Below, piece by piece: positions 22,218 to 31,688 of a stretch of 64,000 nt of DNA. Source of the stretch: Dichotomicrobium thermohalophilum (lineage in GTDB: Bacteria; Pseudomonadota; Alphaproteobacteria; Rhizobiales; Rhodomicrobiaceae); the NCBI RefSeq assembly GCF_003550175.1, contig NZ_QXDF01000001.1, positions 186,001-250,000 on the forward strand. Reading direction: 5' to 3'. The notes beneath the pieces were generated by a model. It ran no database searches and had not been told where the DNA came from. It was given only the letters and a program-made list of their open reading frames with translations. The position numbers were made by a program, and so were the translations under genes. The stretch's first letter is position 1; every line of letters begins with the position of its first letter.

Positions 22218-22739
22218 TCAGTGGGACACAGGTTTCTCCGTTGCGGCTTGAGGCCGGTCGTCGTGGTCGGGGCACATGGCGCGGAGGGCGTGACGCCCGC
22301 GTGAGAGCCGCGAGCGCAGCGTGCCGAGCGGGATGTCGAGGATCGCCGCCGCGTCCTTGTAGTCCAGCCCTTCGACGGCTATGAGCGCGATTGCCGCGCG
22401 CTGATCATGAGGCAGGCGCTGCATCGCCTGCGCAACCTCACGGCAGTGCGCCCGATCCTCCTGCGACGGGCGCTGCCAAAGCTGCGGACCGTCCTCAAGG
22501 CCCAGATCGGGCTGGCGGCGGGCGTTCGTCGCGCACTTGTTCAGAAAAACCGAAAGCAGAACCCGGTAGAGCCACGTGCGAATCGGTCCGCGCCGGGCCC
22601 AGAGATGCTGTTTGCGAATCGCCCGCTCCAGCGTGTCCTGCACGAGGTCTTCGGCTGCTTCGCCATCGCGCGCCAGACTTTGCGCGTAGCGCTGGAGGCG
22701 CGGAATTTCGCTTGCAATAAGGCCGTTAGTTTCGTCCAC
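22218..22739 (-). CDS. ECF-family RNA polymerase sigma factor
   Basis: This 173-residue sigma-70 family protein has region 2 (LARDGEAAEDLVQDTLERAI, RTWLYRVLLSVFLN) and region 4 (LPHDQRAAIALIAVEGLDY followed by KDAAAILDIPLGTLRSRLSR). It starts with GTG at 22739, preceded by GAGGAG six bases upstream. No anti-sigma factor gene is adjacent on either side, and the C-terminus has only a short tail. The divergent gene at 22920 has a good ECF-type promoter, so it is a likely target. Confidence 0.93.
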   Translation of the reverse strand: MDETNGLIASEIPRLQRYAQSLARDGEAAEDLVQDTLERAIRKQHLWARRGPIRTWLYRVLLSVFLNKCATNARRQPDLGLEDGPQLWQRPSQEDRAHCREVAQAMQRLPHDQRAAIALIAVEGLDYKDAAAILDIPLGTLRSRLSRGRHALRAMCPDHDDRPQAATEKPVSH

Positions 22740-22806
22740 GACGTACTCCTCACCCGCTCAATCGCATGGCGTGCCAAGCCGGTGCGGAAAAAATTTGTCT
22801 TTGGCG

Positions 22807-22836
22807 GGAACTCATTACTCCTCCGGACTGTCCTAA
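22807..22836 (+). promoter_or_regulatory. ECF-sigma-type promoter before the DUF4168 gene
   Basis: GGAACTC (22807-22813), 16 bases, then GTCCTAA (22830-22836). This closely matches the classical sigma-E pattern GGAACTT-N16-GTCTAA. It reads toward the DUF4168 gene, leaving an untranslated leader of about 75 bases. It lies in the divergent gap with the ECF sigma gene. The spacing and -10 fit the general stress EcfG promoter less well. Confidence 0.6.
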
Positions 22837-22919
22837 TAGATGGGCGTCCGATAAATCCGCGCCTTGAGCGCGTGGCGGACAGGCCCGGCACTATCAGCGA
22901 ATTCAGGAAAGGTCGATAA

Positions 22920-23288
22920 ATGACTTACAGCCGTTTACCGGCGGCACTCTTTGTCGCCGCAACTCTGAGCCTGGGCGGCGCGATGGGCGCGAGTGTGACC
23001 GTGGCGCAAGCGCAGGAATCATATACGGACGCCAAGCTCCAGTCCTTCGCAGAAGCCGCCGTGAAGCTCATTGGCATCCGTTCGGAGTATCAGTCCAAGA
23101 TGGGCGAGACGACGAATGACCAGCAGCGTCAGCAGCTTCAGCAGCAGACCAACCAGCGCATGGCGAAGGCGGTGAAGGACACGGACGGCATCTCGATCCA
23201 GGAATACAACGAGATCGCCGCAGCGAGCCGGACCGATCAGGCACTGGCCCAGAAGATCAACGGTTACATCAAGGAAGCCGCAAACTAG
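22920..23288 (+). CDS. Exported DUF4168 protein
   Basis: This 122-residue protein has a signal peptide (about 1-32, TVAQAQ) and a helical mature part matching DUF4168: YTDAKLQSFAEAAVKLIGIR, QQLQQQTNQRMAKAVKD, and the C-terminal GISIQEYNEIAAASRTDQAL. DUF4168 proteins are small secreted or periplasmic helical proteins of unknown role. AGGAAAGG lies seven bases before ATG 22920. An ECF-type promoter just upstream and the divergent sigma gene suggest envelope-stress control. Confidence 0.85.
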   Translation: MTYSRLPAALFVAATLSLGGAMGASVTVAQAQESYTDAKLQSFAEAAVKLIGIRSEYQSKMGETTNDQQRQQLQQQTNQRMAKAVKDTDGISIQEYNEIAAASRTDQALAQKINGYIKEAAN

Positions 23289-23350
23289 GCGGCCCGGAGC
23301 AACAGGATGCGGTCCGCCCAACGGCGGCCGTATCCGGCCTCCCCGAAACG

Positions 23351-23650
23351 CTAAACGGTCGGTCCCGTGCCGCCCGGCTCCTCGCCCGGCATCTCCGGCG
23401 GCAGATTGAGCGCAGCTTCCAGCCGGGCAATGCGCGCCTTGAGCACCTCGTTTTCCTCGCGTGCTTTCTGCGCCATCTCGCGCACGGCCTCGAATTCTTC
23501 CCGCTGCACCAGATCAAGCTCGCGAATCGCGCGCTCCATCTGCGCCCGGGCAAGTGTCTCGAACTCCTGCCGCGCACTTTGCGCCGCGCCGGCCGCATCC
23601 GTCATCAGCTTGGCGAAGTCGTCGAACAACTTGTTGGTCGTCTGCGTCAT
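23351..23650 (-). CDS. ubiK: UbiK/BMFP-family accessory factor
   Basis: This 99-residue helical protein matches the BMFP/UbiK (YqiC) family: KLFDDFAKLMTDAAGAAQSA at the start, then RAIRELDLVQREEFEAVREM and a coiled coil REENEVLKARIARLEAAL before a Pro/Gly tail. In Escherichia coli UbiK is an accessory factor of aerobic ubiquinone biosynthesis. It is divergent from lgt, an arrangement common in alphaproteobacteria. Confidence 0.88.
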   Translation of the reverse strand: MTQTTNKLFDDFAKLMTDAAGAAQSARQEFETLARAQMERAIRELDLVQREEFEAVREMAQKAREENEVLKARIARLEAALNLPPEMPGEEPGGTGPTV

Positions 23651-23837
23651 GGTTCCATCCTTTTGGGCGGCGCTGTCACCGCGCTGTCATCAGCGCGACG
23701 TATTGCTTTGACTATGGAACCGGGACCGTACCGGATCAACCCCGGCGCCGAGAGCCGCGCTTCCGGATAAGGTGTTCAAATTCGGGCCGAAAGGCTCTAC
23801 AAAGCACCGCGACATCCGCTTACAAGCCGTTATTGTG

Positions 23838-24698
23838 ATGACCGAGACGCCGATGCAGCTCATGGCCCTGCCTTTCCCGACGATCGACCCGGTAGCGATC
23901 GGGATCGGCCCCGTGGAAATTCGCTGGTACGGGCTGGCTTACCTCGCCGGGCTTATCATCGGTTGGCTCTACATGCGGGCGCTCGCCCGCAACACCGCGA
24001 TCTGGGGCGGGCAGTCGCCGATCCGTCCTGACAAGGTGGACGACTTCCTTATCTGGGGCACGATCGGCGTGATCGTCGGTGGTCGGCTTGGCTTCGTGTT
24101 GTTCTACGAGCCGGGCTATTTCCTTCAGCATCCGCTGGAGATCTTCGCCGTCTGGGGCGGCGGCATGGCGTTTCACGGCGGGCTGCTGGGCGTCGGGGTG
24201 GCGACCTATATTTTCGCGCGGCGGAATAACATTCCGGTCCTCTCGGTGATGGACCTTGCCGCGGCCGCGACGCCGTTCGGCCTGTTCTTTGGGCGCATCG
24301 CCAACTTCATCAATGGCGAGATTTATGGGCGCCTGACGGATGTGCCCTGGGCTGTGGAATTTCCCGCGCGCGTCCTGGCCGAGGGTCACGCAGTCGGGCC
24401 ACGCCATCCAACGCAGATCTACGAAGCGATCCTCGAAGGCATCGTCCTGTTCGTCGCGCTACGGTATCTGACGCACGGGCGCGGCGCCCTCAAGCGCCCG
24501 GGCGTCGTGGTGGGCGCCTTCCTGATGATTTACGGCGCGGCACGCATCTTCGTGGAATTCTTTAAGGAATGGGACTACGGCCAGTTCTTCACGACGGCCT
24601 ACTGGTCCACCGGCATGGTCTATTCACTTCCGATGATCGCGCTGGGGCTTTATCTTTATGCGCGTGCACAGCGCAAGACATGGCTGGCCACGCAGTAG
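23838..24698 (+). CDS. lgt: Prolipoprotein diacylglyceryl transferase
   Basis: Lgt transfers diacylglycerol from phosphatidylglycerol to the lipobox cysteine, the first step of lipoprotein maturation, in the inner membrane. The 286-residue multi-span protein has GPVEIRWYGLAYLAG, GGRLGFVLFYEP, AFHGGLLGVGVATY (HGG motif), and the Lgt signature GRIANFINGEIYGRLTDVPW. The frame is open upstream to 23772, but ATG 23838 matches the family start. It heads the rightward block ending at pgeF. Confidence 0.96.
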   Translation: MTETPMQLMALPFPTIDPVAIGIGPVEIRWYGLAYLAGLIIGWLYMRALARNTAIWGGQSPIRPDKVDDFLIWGTIGVIVGGRLGFVLFYEPGYFLQHPLEIFAVWGGGMAFHGGLLGVGVATYIFARRNNIPVLSVMDLAAAATPFGLFFGRIANFINGEIYGRLTDVPWAVEFPARVLAEGHAVGPRHPTQIYEAILEGIVLFVALRYLTHGRGALKRPGVVVGAFLMIYGAARIFVEFFKEWDYGQFFTTAYWSTGMVYSLPMIALGLYLYARAQRKTWLATQ

Positions 24699-24728
24699 CA
24701 TGGGAAGCGACGCGGAAAAGGCCGCTCA

Positions 24729-25520
24729 ATGGCACCTCCGATCATCCACACCGTCAGCGAATTCATCGAGCTGACTTTCTCCACCGAGTTCAGTGTGGGA
24801 CTGGAGGATGCACCCGTGCGGCCGTGGTACCTTGGCCAGGCGTCGGAAGATGACAGCATCCTGCCGCCGCTTTACCGCAGCAATATCGATCCGGCGCTGG
24901 AGCGTGAGTTGCTGCGGGAGTTCCGGTTGCGCGCGGCGGAGTTCATCCCGCCCGGCGGCATTCCGGACGAGATGTGGCCGATCCTCGGGCACCAGCAGGG
25001 CCTGCCCACTCGCATTCAGGAGTGGTACGGGAACCCGTTGGTGGCGCTGTTCCTTGCTGTTGAGAGCATGTCGGCGAGCAATGGGCAGGTCTGGGTATTC
25101 AATCCCTGGTATTTCAACGAGTCCGCTGCGCGGCTGGCGATGATCCCCATGACCAACAGCCCGCTGTTCCGGGACGAATATTGCCTCAAGCTCGACGACC
25201 CGAACGCGTCGCCGGTCCCCGCTGCGGAAGCGCCGATGTGCTTCAAGCCTTATCGCAATATCCGGCCGCAGAGTCAGATGGACTCCTATTTCGTCGTGCA
25301 TGGCCACTCCAACGTGCCGCTGGACGAGTTCCGCCTGTTCCTGCGCCGGCCGGAAACCTATCTGAAGAAGATCATCATCGCGGGCGAGAGCAAGAAGCAC
25401 CTGCGCAAGGAGCTTCACCTGCTGGGCGTAAACCATGCCACCCTGATGCCCGGTGGCGGATCGGTCGCTAAGGCGGTGGCCTACGCCATGTCCCGCGACT
25501 TCCTGGAAACCGATATTTGA
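24729..25520 (+). CDS. FRG-domain protein
   Basis: This 263-residue protein carries the FRG domain, named for its F/Y-R-G motif: here PWYLGQASED near the N-terminus, the second motif HQQGLPTRIQEWYGNPLVALFLAVE (broken by insertion of Tyr/Gln for Leu/Asp), and IIIAGESKKHLRKEL at the C-terminal end. FRG proteins are found alone and near mobile or defence genes, with no established biochemical role. It is inserted between lgt and midA and ends 16 bases before midA. Composition equals its neighbours, so any transfer is old. Confidence 0.85.
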   Translation: MAPPIIHTVSEFIELTFSTEFSVGLEDAPVRPWYLGQASEDDSILPPLYRSNIDPALERELLREFRLRAAEFIPPGGIPDEMWPILGHQQGLPTRIQEWYGNPLVALFLAVESMSASNGQVWVFNPWYFNESAARLAMIPMTNSPLFRDEYCLKLDDPNASPVPAAEAPMCFKPYRNIRPQSQMDSYFVVHGHSNVPLDEFRLFLRRPETYLKKIIIAGESKKHLRKELHLLGVNHATLMPGGGSVAKAVAYAMSRDFLETDI

Positions 25521-25536
25521 ACTGGCCGCTGAAGCC

Positions 25537-26658
25537 GTGACCCCGCAATCCGCGACTGCCGCAACCGAGCCGACACCGCTGGCCCGCAAGCTGATGGCGC
25601 GGATCGCGGCCGACGGACCCATTCCGGTCAGCGCATACATGGACGCCTGCCTGAATGACCCCGAGCACGGCTATTACCGTACGGCGCAGCCGCTCGGGCG
25701 GAGCGGCGATTTCATCACCGCGCCGGAAATCAGCCAGGTGTTCGGCGAGTTGCTCGGGCTTTGGGCCGCGTCGGTGTGGCAGGCGATGGGTGCGCCGAAG
25801 CCGGTCGCGCTGATTGAGCTTGGGCCAGGCCGGGGCACGCTCGCCGCGGATGCCCTGCGTGCGGCGAAGGCGCTGCCGGCATTCCAGGAGGCACTGTCGC
25901 TGCACCTGGTCGAAACATCGCCCGTTCTGCAATCGGAGCAGGCGCGCCTGTTGGGAACCGGCATTACAACCTGGCACGACACGATCAACGACGTACCCGA
26001 CGGACCGGCGATCATTTTTGCGAACGAGTTCCTCGATGCGTTGCCCGTGCGGCAGCTTGTCTGGCGCGACGGCGAATGGCGCGAGCGGTGCGTTGCTCAT
26101 GACCCCGATCAGGGCTTTCTTTTCTGCGAAGGCAGCCTTGCCGAACTGTCCACAGCTGAGCAGAACCTGCTTCCATGCGATCCGGCGGACGGCGACATCG
26201 CCGAGCTTCGCTCGGACGCGACGGGCTTGCTTGCCGCAATCAGGGCGCGCGGTGACGCCCAGCCGCAGGCGGCGCTGTTCATCGACTACGGTCATGGCGA
26301 GGCGGCTGCCGGGGACACCCTTCAGGCCGTCTCCGGCCATCGCTACGCGGGTGTGTTCGACGCCCCCGGCCAGCACGACCTTACCGCACATGTCGATTTC
26401 CGCGCGCTCGCAAAGCAGGCGGACATGGCAGGGCTGGGCGCCTTCGGCCCGATGGCTCAGGGCCGTTTTCTCCTGCAACTCGGCCTTGAAGCACGCTGCC
26501 AGACCCTTCTGCGCGCGGGAACTCCGGCACAACAGCAAAGCATCATGTCCGGCGCGCGCCGGCTCGTGGACCCGACGCAAATGGGCGAGTTGTTCAAGGT
26601 GATGGCGGTCACGGCCGGCCTGAGTGAGGCGCCGCCACCCTTCGGAGAGCAGCAATGA
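25537..26658 (+). CDS. MidA/NDUFAF7-family SAM-dependent methyltransferase
   Basis: This 373-residue methyltransferase (DUF185) matches MidA/NDUFAF7, which in mitochondria methylates an arginine of complex I subunit NDUFS2. Motifs: MDACLNDPEHGYYRTAQPLG, DFITAPEISQVFGELLGLW, the SAM loop LIELGPGRGTLAADALRA, FANEFLDALPV, and ALFIDYGHGE. I chose GTG 25537 because an earlier in-frame ATG would overlap the FRG gene by 68 bases and add no conserved residues. Its TGA overlaps the pgeF ATG. Confidence 0.9.
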   Translation: MTPQSATAATEPTPLARKLMARIAADGPIPVSAYMDACLNDPEHGYYRTAQPLGRSGDFITAPEISQVFGELLGLWAASVWQAMGAPKPVALIELGPGRGTLAADALRAAKALPAFQEALSLHLVETSPVLQSEQARLLGTGITTWHDTINDVPDGPAIIFANEFLDALPVRQLVWRDGEWRERCVAHDPDQGFLFCEGSLAELSTAEQNLLPCDPADGDIAELRSDATGLLAAIRARGDAQPQAALFIDYGHGEAAAGDTLQAVSGHRYAGVFDAPGQHDLTAHVDFRALAKQADMAGLGAFGPMAQGRFLLQLGLEARCQTLLRAGTPAQQQSIMSGARRLVDPTQMGELFKVMAVTAGLSEAPPPFGEQQ

Positions 26659-27419
26659 TCGAAGCGGACCTGTTGAAAGCCCTGCCTGGCATTCGCCACG
26701 GCTTCTTCACGCGCGAAGGCGGCGTCTCCAGCGGCATCTATGCTTCCCGCAACTGCGGTTTGGGCTCGGGTGACGCCCGCACCGCCGTGCTGGAAAACCG
26801 CGCGCGCACGGCTGCCGACCTGGGCGTCGAGCCCGAGCGGCTCATAACGCCCCGACAGGCTCACACGCCGACCGTTGCCGTCACGCGCGAGCCTTGGCCG
26901 GCCGATAAGCCGCCGGAAGCCGACGCGATCGTGACGCGCGAACCTGGCCTCGCCGTGGGTGTCCTCGCGGCAGACTGCGCGCCGGTGCTATTCGCTGATG
27001 CCGAGGCAAGCGTTGTCGGCGCGGCCCATGCCGGGTGGCGTGGTGCGCTTGGCGGCGTGCTCGAAGCGACGATCCGGGAAATGGAAGCTCTCGGCGCGCG
27101 GCGGGAGCACATCCACGCCGCCATTGGCCCGACGATATCGGCGGAGGTCTACGAGGTCGGCGAGGACTTCAAGGCGTCCTTCCTGACGCAGGCGCCTGAC
27201 AACGAGGCGCTGTTCCATATCCCGTCCGGCGGCGCGCGACCGCATTTCGACTTGCCGGCTTATGCGCGCGCCCGTCTCAAAGCCGTCGGCCTTCGCCATG
27301 TTACCGATCTCGCCCTCTGCACGTTTCAAAACGAATCACTTTTCTTCAGCTATCGGCGCGCTCAAGCCCGTCAGCAACCCGACTATGGGCGCCAAATTTC
27401 CGCCATCCTTGTTTTATGA
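26655..27419 (+). CDS. pgeF: Peptidoglycan editing factor PgeF (laccase-domain family)
   Basis: This 254-residue protein of the YfiH/DUF152 family was formerly called multicopper polyphenol oxidase. PgeF removes wrongly incorporated L-serine from peptidoglycan precursors in E. coli. Seen: GIRHGFFTREGGVSSGIYASRNCG, VLAADCAPVLFAD (Cys), VGAAHAGWRGALGGVLEA (His) and the C-terminal TDLALCTFQNESLFFSYRRA. The His-Cys-His zinc-type site is present. ATG overlaps the midA stop by four bases; GGAGAG upstream. Confidence 0.93.
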   Translation: MIEADLLKALPGIRHGFFTREGGVSSGIYASRNCGLGSGDARTAVLENRARTAADLGVEPERLITPRQAHTPTVAVTREPWPADKPPEADAIVTREPGLAVGVLAADCAPVLFADAEASVVGAAHAGWRGALGGVLEATIREMEALGARREHIHAAIGPTISAEVYEVGEDFKASFLTQAPDNEALFHIPSGGARPHFDLPAYARARLKAVGLRHVTDLALCTFQNESLFFSYRRAQARQQPDYGRQISAILVL

Positions 27420-27611
27420 TGTGGAAAACCTCGGGTTGGTGTGCGTTTTCGCGGCCAGATTTGTTGATCCGCACATCCAACACGTGAGGGGCATATAGAC
27501 GCGGACCTTGATAGCCGTTAACGCTTGAATCGTCTCGGACCATATGCAGTGCGCGTCTTAACCTGGTCGCAGAGGCCGGGACGAAAGCTATCAAGGCAAA
27601 GGGAGCATCAC

Positions 27612-28589
27612 GTGACGCGCGTGAACGCAACCACGGCATCCTCGGCAGCGAAACGCGCTGCGCCAGTTTTCCTGACGGCTCTGCTGGCAATGGTCCTGGC
27701 AGGCTGCTCGACTTCCAATCAGACAGCGCAAGCGCCCGCTGAAATCGCGCCAGCCCAAACCACGAAGAAAGTTGCTTCTGTCTCGCTCGCGCCGGTAGCC
27801 GCACCTGGCAGCGTGTCCAACAAGATGGGCAAGATGCTGGAGACGGCAGCGAAAGAGAAGAAAATTCCCGTCAAGGGCGACGGCGCGGATTACACGGTGC
27901 GCGGGTACCTTGTTGCCTCGCCGGAATCCGAAGGCACCAAGGTTTCCTATATTTGGGACGTCACGGATAAGAGCGGGAAGCGCGCGCATCGCTTCTCCGG
28001 CGAGGAGATGGTGGAGAAGCGTGTGAGCGGCGATCCGTGGGCCGCGGTCGATGACAAGGCCATGCGGAAGATCGCCGCGACCACGGCGGATCGCCTGCGG
28101 CAGTGGCTCCCGAAGAAAGAAGTGCCGGCCACGCAGGTCGCAACGACGGGAAGCGTCAACGCGACCTCGACGACCGGCCAGCCGAACCAGGAGCGCAGCC
28201 AGCTTGCCAGCGCGCAGAGCCCCTCCTCGGAAATCCTCGTCGTTGTGCCGAAAGTCACGGGCGCCCCAGGGGACGGCAATTCGGCACTGCCAGCGGCGAT
28301 GCGGCGTGAGCTGCAATCCCGGGGCTTGAAGCTGGTCCAGTCGAAAAAGCCCAACGCGTACACGGTGCGCGGCACGGTTGAGCTTGGCGAAGCCGAGAGC
28401 GGTAAGCAGCCCATCACGATCCGCTGGCTCGTGCTTGGACCAGATGGCAAGCCGCTGAAGAATGCGGTGGTCCAGCGCAACAAGATCCAGGAAGGTTCGC
28501 TTGACGGCTCCTGGGGCCGGGTGGCGGACATTGCCGCGGGCGAAGCTGCCAAGGCGGTCGCCAAAATTCTGCCTGACCCGACAAGCTGA
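27612..28589 (+). CDS. Lipoprotein with an internal duplication, function unknown
   Basis: This 325-residue product begins at GTG 27612 with GGGAG about seven bases upstream. The N-terminus ends in a lipobox LAMVLAGC, so it should be lipidated. The mature part holds two related modules: residues about 78-180 (DYTVRGYLVASPESEGTKVSYI...DRLRQWLP) and about 215-320 (AYTVRGTVELGEAESGKQPI...AKAVAKILP). Each has YTVRG, a central beta-rich part and a C-terminal helix. It lies in the block before prs. I do not recognise a named family. Confidence 0.75.
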   Translation: MTRVNATTASSAAKRAAPVFLTALLAMVLAGCSTSNQTAQAPAEIAPAQTTKKVASVSLAPVAAPGSVSNKMGKMLETAAKEKKIPVKGDGADYTVRGYLVASPESEGTKVSYIWDVTDKSGKRAHRFSGEEMVEKRVSGDPWAAVDDKAMRKIAATTADRLRQWLPKKEVPATQVATTGSVNATSTTGQPNQERSQLASAQSPSSEILVVVPKVTGAPGDGNSALPAAMRRELQSRGLKLVQSKKPNAYTVRGTVELGEAESGKQPITIRWLVLGPDGKPLKNAVVQRNKIQEGSLDGSWGRVADIAAGEAAKAVAKILPDPTS

Positions 28590-28719
28590 GCAGTGCGCGC
28601 GCGGGCAGACCTTGCGGCGCGCGGAGCCCTCCCCAATATTCGAGGCACATAAGCAAGGCCCGCCGCGCCAGCTTTACATCTCCCCATCCGGCTGATAGAA
28701 GCCGTGGCCTAACGCATAT

Positions 28720-28749
28720 GCGCCAGAATTTTTCGGCGCGGCCCTTTTT
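28720..28749 (+). terminator. Possible terminator-like hairpin before prs
   Basis: GCGCC (28720-28724) pairs with GGCGC (28735-28739) and is followed by GGCCC and five T. It lies just upstream of prs and may end the lipoprotein transcript or act as an attenuator. The stem is short. Confidence 0.3.
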
Positions 28750-28764
28750 CGGAGTTCCGCCCCG

Positions 28765-29696
<932 letters not shown>

Positions 29697-29697
<1 letters not shown>

Positions 29698-30140
29698 TGG
29701 CGGGCGGCTCCACCGTCACAGCCGAGAAGATCATCGCGGCGCTTAACCTGCAGCCTCACCCCGAAGGCGGCCATTTCCGCGAAACATTCCGCGACGAAAC
29801 CGGTAATGGCGGGCGCGCCCTGTCAACGGCGATCTATTATCTGCTGCGGTCGGGCGAGATCTCGCGCTGGCATCGGGTAGATGCGACCGAGATCTGGCAC
29901 TGGTATGCCGGCGCGCCGCTCGAACTCTCGCAGGCCCCGGTCGGTGGAGCGCCTAGCGCGCAAATTCTGGGCAACCGGGTAACGGCCGACGAACGGCCAC
30001 AGATTGTCGTGCCAGCCGGCGTCTGGCAGTCGGCGCGGAGCCTGGGCGACTGGACCTTGGTCGGCTGCACCGTCGCGCCGGGTTTTGAATTTGCAGGCTT
30101 CGAGTTGGCCCCGGAGGACTGGACTCCCGGCGGCGCATAA
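29697..30140 (+). CDS. Cupin (DUF985 family) protein
   Basis: This 147-residue cupin of the DUF985 (cupin_5) family has LQPHPEGGHFRETFRD at the start and YYLLRSGEISRWHRVDATE, then IWHWYAGAPLEL, a cupin metal-like motif. Later GVWQSARSLGDWTLVGCTVAPGFEF is also typical. The biochemical role is unknown. ATG overlaps the prs stop. Confidence 0.88.
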
Positions 30141-30203
30141 AGGAACCGCAGCCGGCCTCAAAGCGTAGTGTGCAAAGGCGGATTGTAACAGACCGGCTGT
30201 GTG

Positions 30204-30851
30204 ATGAGCGGGAAGAGAGTGCTCTGGATCATCGGCGGCGCGATCGTGGCGGTCATCGTTGTCGCCATCGGCGCCTGGATCATCGTGACACAAAACATCG
30301 AGACGCCCGACTACGAAAGCGTCGTCCAAGACGGCAGCTTCGAGATCCGCGACTACCCTGAAATGATCGTCGCCGAGGTTCGCCGCACCGGCACGCGCGA
30401 CAAGGCAGTCCGCGAGGCGTTCGAGCCGCTGGCCGACTACATATTCGCACGCGAGCGCGGCGGGGACAGCATCTCGATGACCGCACCGGTCACGCAGGAG
30501 CCAACGGATAAAATCGCCATGACCGCGCCGGTCACCCAGACGCAACGGGAGGGCGAATGGGTTGTGCGCTTCATCATGCCGGCAAAATATTCAATGGACG
30601 AGTTGCCGGCACCGGGCAGCGACGTGACGCTTGAGAGGATCCCGCCCGAGCGCCGCGCGGCAATCCGCTTCAGTGGAAGCTGGGATACCGAGCTGTTCAG
30701 CCGCAAGACCGAAGAGTTGCGCAAATGGCTGGCAGAGCGCGGCGTCGAGCCGACCGGCCCGCCCACCTATGCCTATTACAATGATCCGTTCACGCCGGGC
30801 TTCCTGCGCCGGAACGAGGTGCTTTTCGACATCCCGCCTGACGCGTCGTGA
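30204..30851 (+). CDS. SOUL heme-binding family protein, membrane-anchored
   Basis: This 215-residue protein has one N-terminal hydrophobic span (VLWIIGGAIVAVIVVAIGAW) that anchors or exports it, followed by a SOUL domain: ETPDYESVVQDGSFEIRDYP, VAEVRRTG, and the repeated SISMTAPVTQ and KIAMTAPVTQ stretches. SOUL proteins bind heme or other tetrapyrroles in some members; the function of bacterial copies is unclear. GTG at 30201 is an alternative start in the same frame. It ends 27 bases before the convergent pxpA. Confidence 0.88.
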   Translation: MSGKRVLWIIGGAIVAVIVVAIGAWIIVTQNIETPDYESVVQDGSFEIRDYPEMIVAEVRRTGTRDKAVREAFEPLADYIFARERGGDSISMTAPVTQEPTDKIAMTAPVTQTQREGEWVVRFIMPAKYSMDELPAPGSDVTLERIPPERRAAIRFSGSWDTELFSRKTEELRKWLAERGVEPTGPPTYAYYNDPFTPGFLRRNEVLFDIPPDAS

Positions 30852-30878
30852 GCGTTGATGTTTCGGCTCGGGGGCCCG

Positions 30879-31655
30879 TCAGGCCGCAGCCGCCCGTGAG
30901 AACGGCTGCACAGCATAGCTCGCCTGCTCCAGCGCCCCGCGCACCCTCTGCGCAATCGCCAGCGCGTCGGGCGTATCGCTGTGAATGCAGACGCTGTCGA
31001 TATCCGTCGGCAGACTCCTGCCGGATTCGGTGATCAGCGCGCCCTCTTCGAGCATGGCGATGACCCGCTCGGCAATGAAATCGGGGTCGGTCAACATCGC
31101 GCCAACTGTGCCACGCGGCATCAGGTGGCCCTCCTCATCATAGGCCCGGTCCGCGAAGACCTCGCGCGCGACGCGCAGCCCGGCCTTCTCGCCAACCCGC
31201 TCGATCTCGGTGCCCGCAATCGCCAGCAACCAGGCCTCCGGCGCGACGGCCTGCGCAGCCCGCACCACGGCGCCTGCGATGTCCGCATCGCGGGCGGCGA
31301 GGTTGGCAAGCGCTCCGTGCGCCTTGATGTGATCGATGTGCGCGCCCACCAGCGCAGCGCAAGCGGCCAGCCCGCCGATCTGATAAGCGATCATGCGCTC
31401 GATCTCCCGCGTGCTCATGGCGATCACGCGCCGGCCGAAGCCCTGCTTGTCGTCATAGCCGGGGTGCGCGCCGACGCCCAAACCGCGCGCCTGCGCTTCG
31501 GTAACGGTCGCCACAATCGTATCCGGATCGCCGGCGTGACCCCCGCAGGCGATGTTGACCGAGCTTACGCAGTCCATGATCGCGTTGTCATCGGTCAGCC
31601 GCCAAGGACCGAAACTCTCACCGATGTCCGCGTTCAGGTCGATGCGCTTGGTCAT
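30879..31655 (-). CDS. pxpA: 5-oxoprolinase subunit A (LamB/YcsF family)
   Basis: This 258-residue protein of the LamB/YcsF family has RIDLNADIGESFGPW at the start, then DCVSSVNIACGGHAGDP, GAHPGYDDKQGFGRR, DHIKAHGALANLAA and RGTVGAMLTD. PxpA acts with PxpB and PxpC to hydrolyse 5-oxoproline using ATP. Neither partner gene is adjacent here, so partners are encoded elsewhere or this paralogue acts otherwise. Confidence 0.92.
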   Translation of the reverse strand: MTKRIDLNADIGESFGPWRLTDDNAIMDCVSSVNIACGGHAGDPDTIVATVTEAQARGLGVGAHPGYDDKQGFGRRVIAMSTREIERMIAYQIGGLAACAALVGAHIDHIKAHGALANLAARDADIAGAVVRAAQAVAPEAWLLAIAGTEIERVGEKAGLRVAREVFADRAYDEEGHLMPRGTVGAMLTDPDFIAERVIAMLEEGALITESGRSLPTDIDSVCIHSDTPDALAIAQRVRGALEQASYAVQPFSRAAAA

Positions 31656-31688
31656 GAGGCTCGTGCCCGCCGCGCCCCGCGTGGCCCG

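Noticed and set aside
22807-22836. EcfG general-stress promoter (GGAAC-N17-CGTT)
   Set aside because: The -10 reads GTCCTAA, not CGTT, and no phyR or nepR lies near. It fits a sigma-E-like ECF better.
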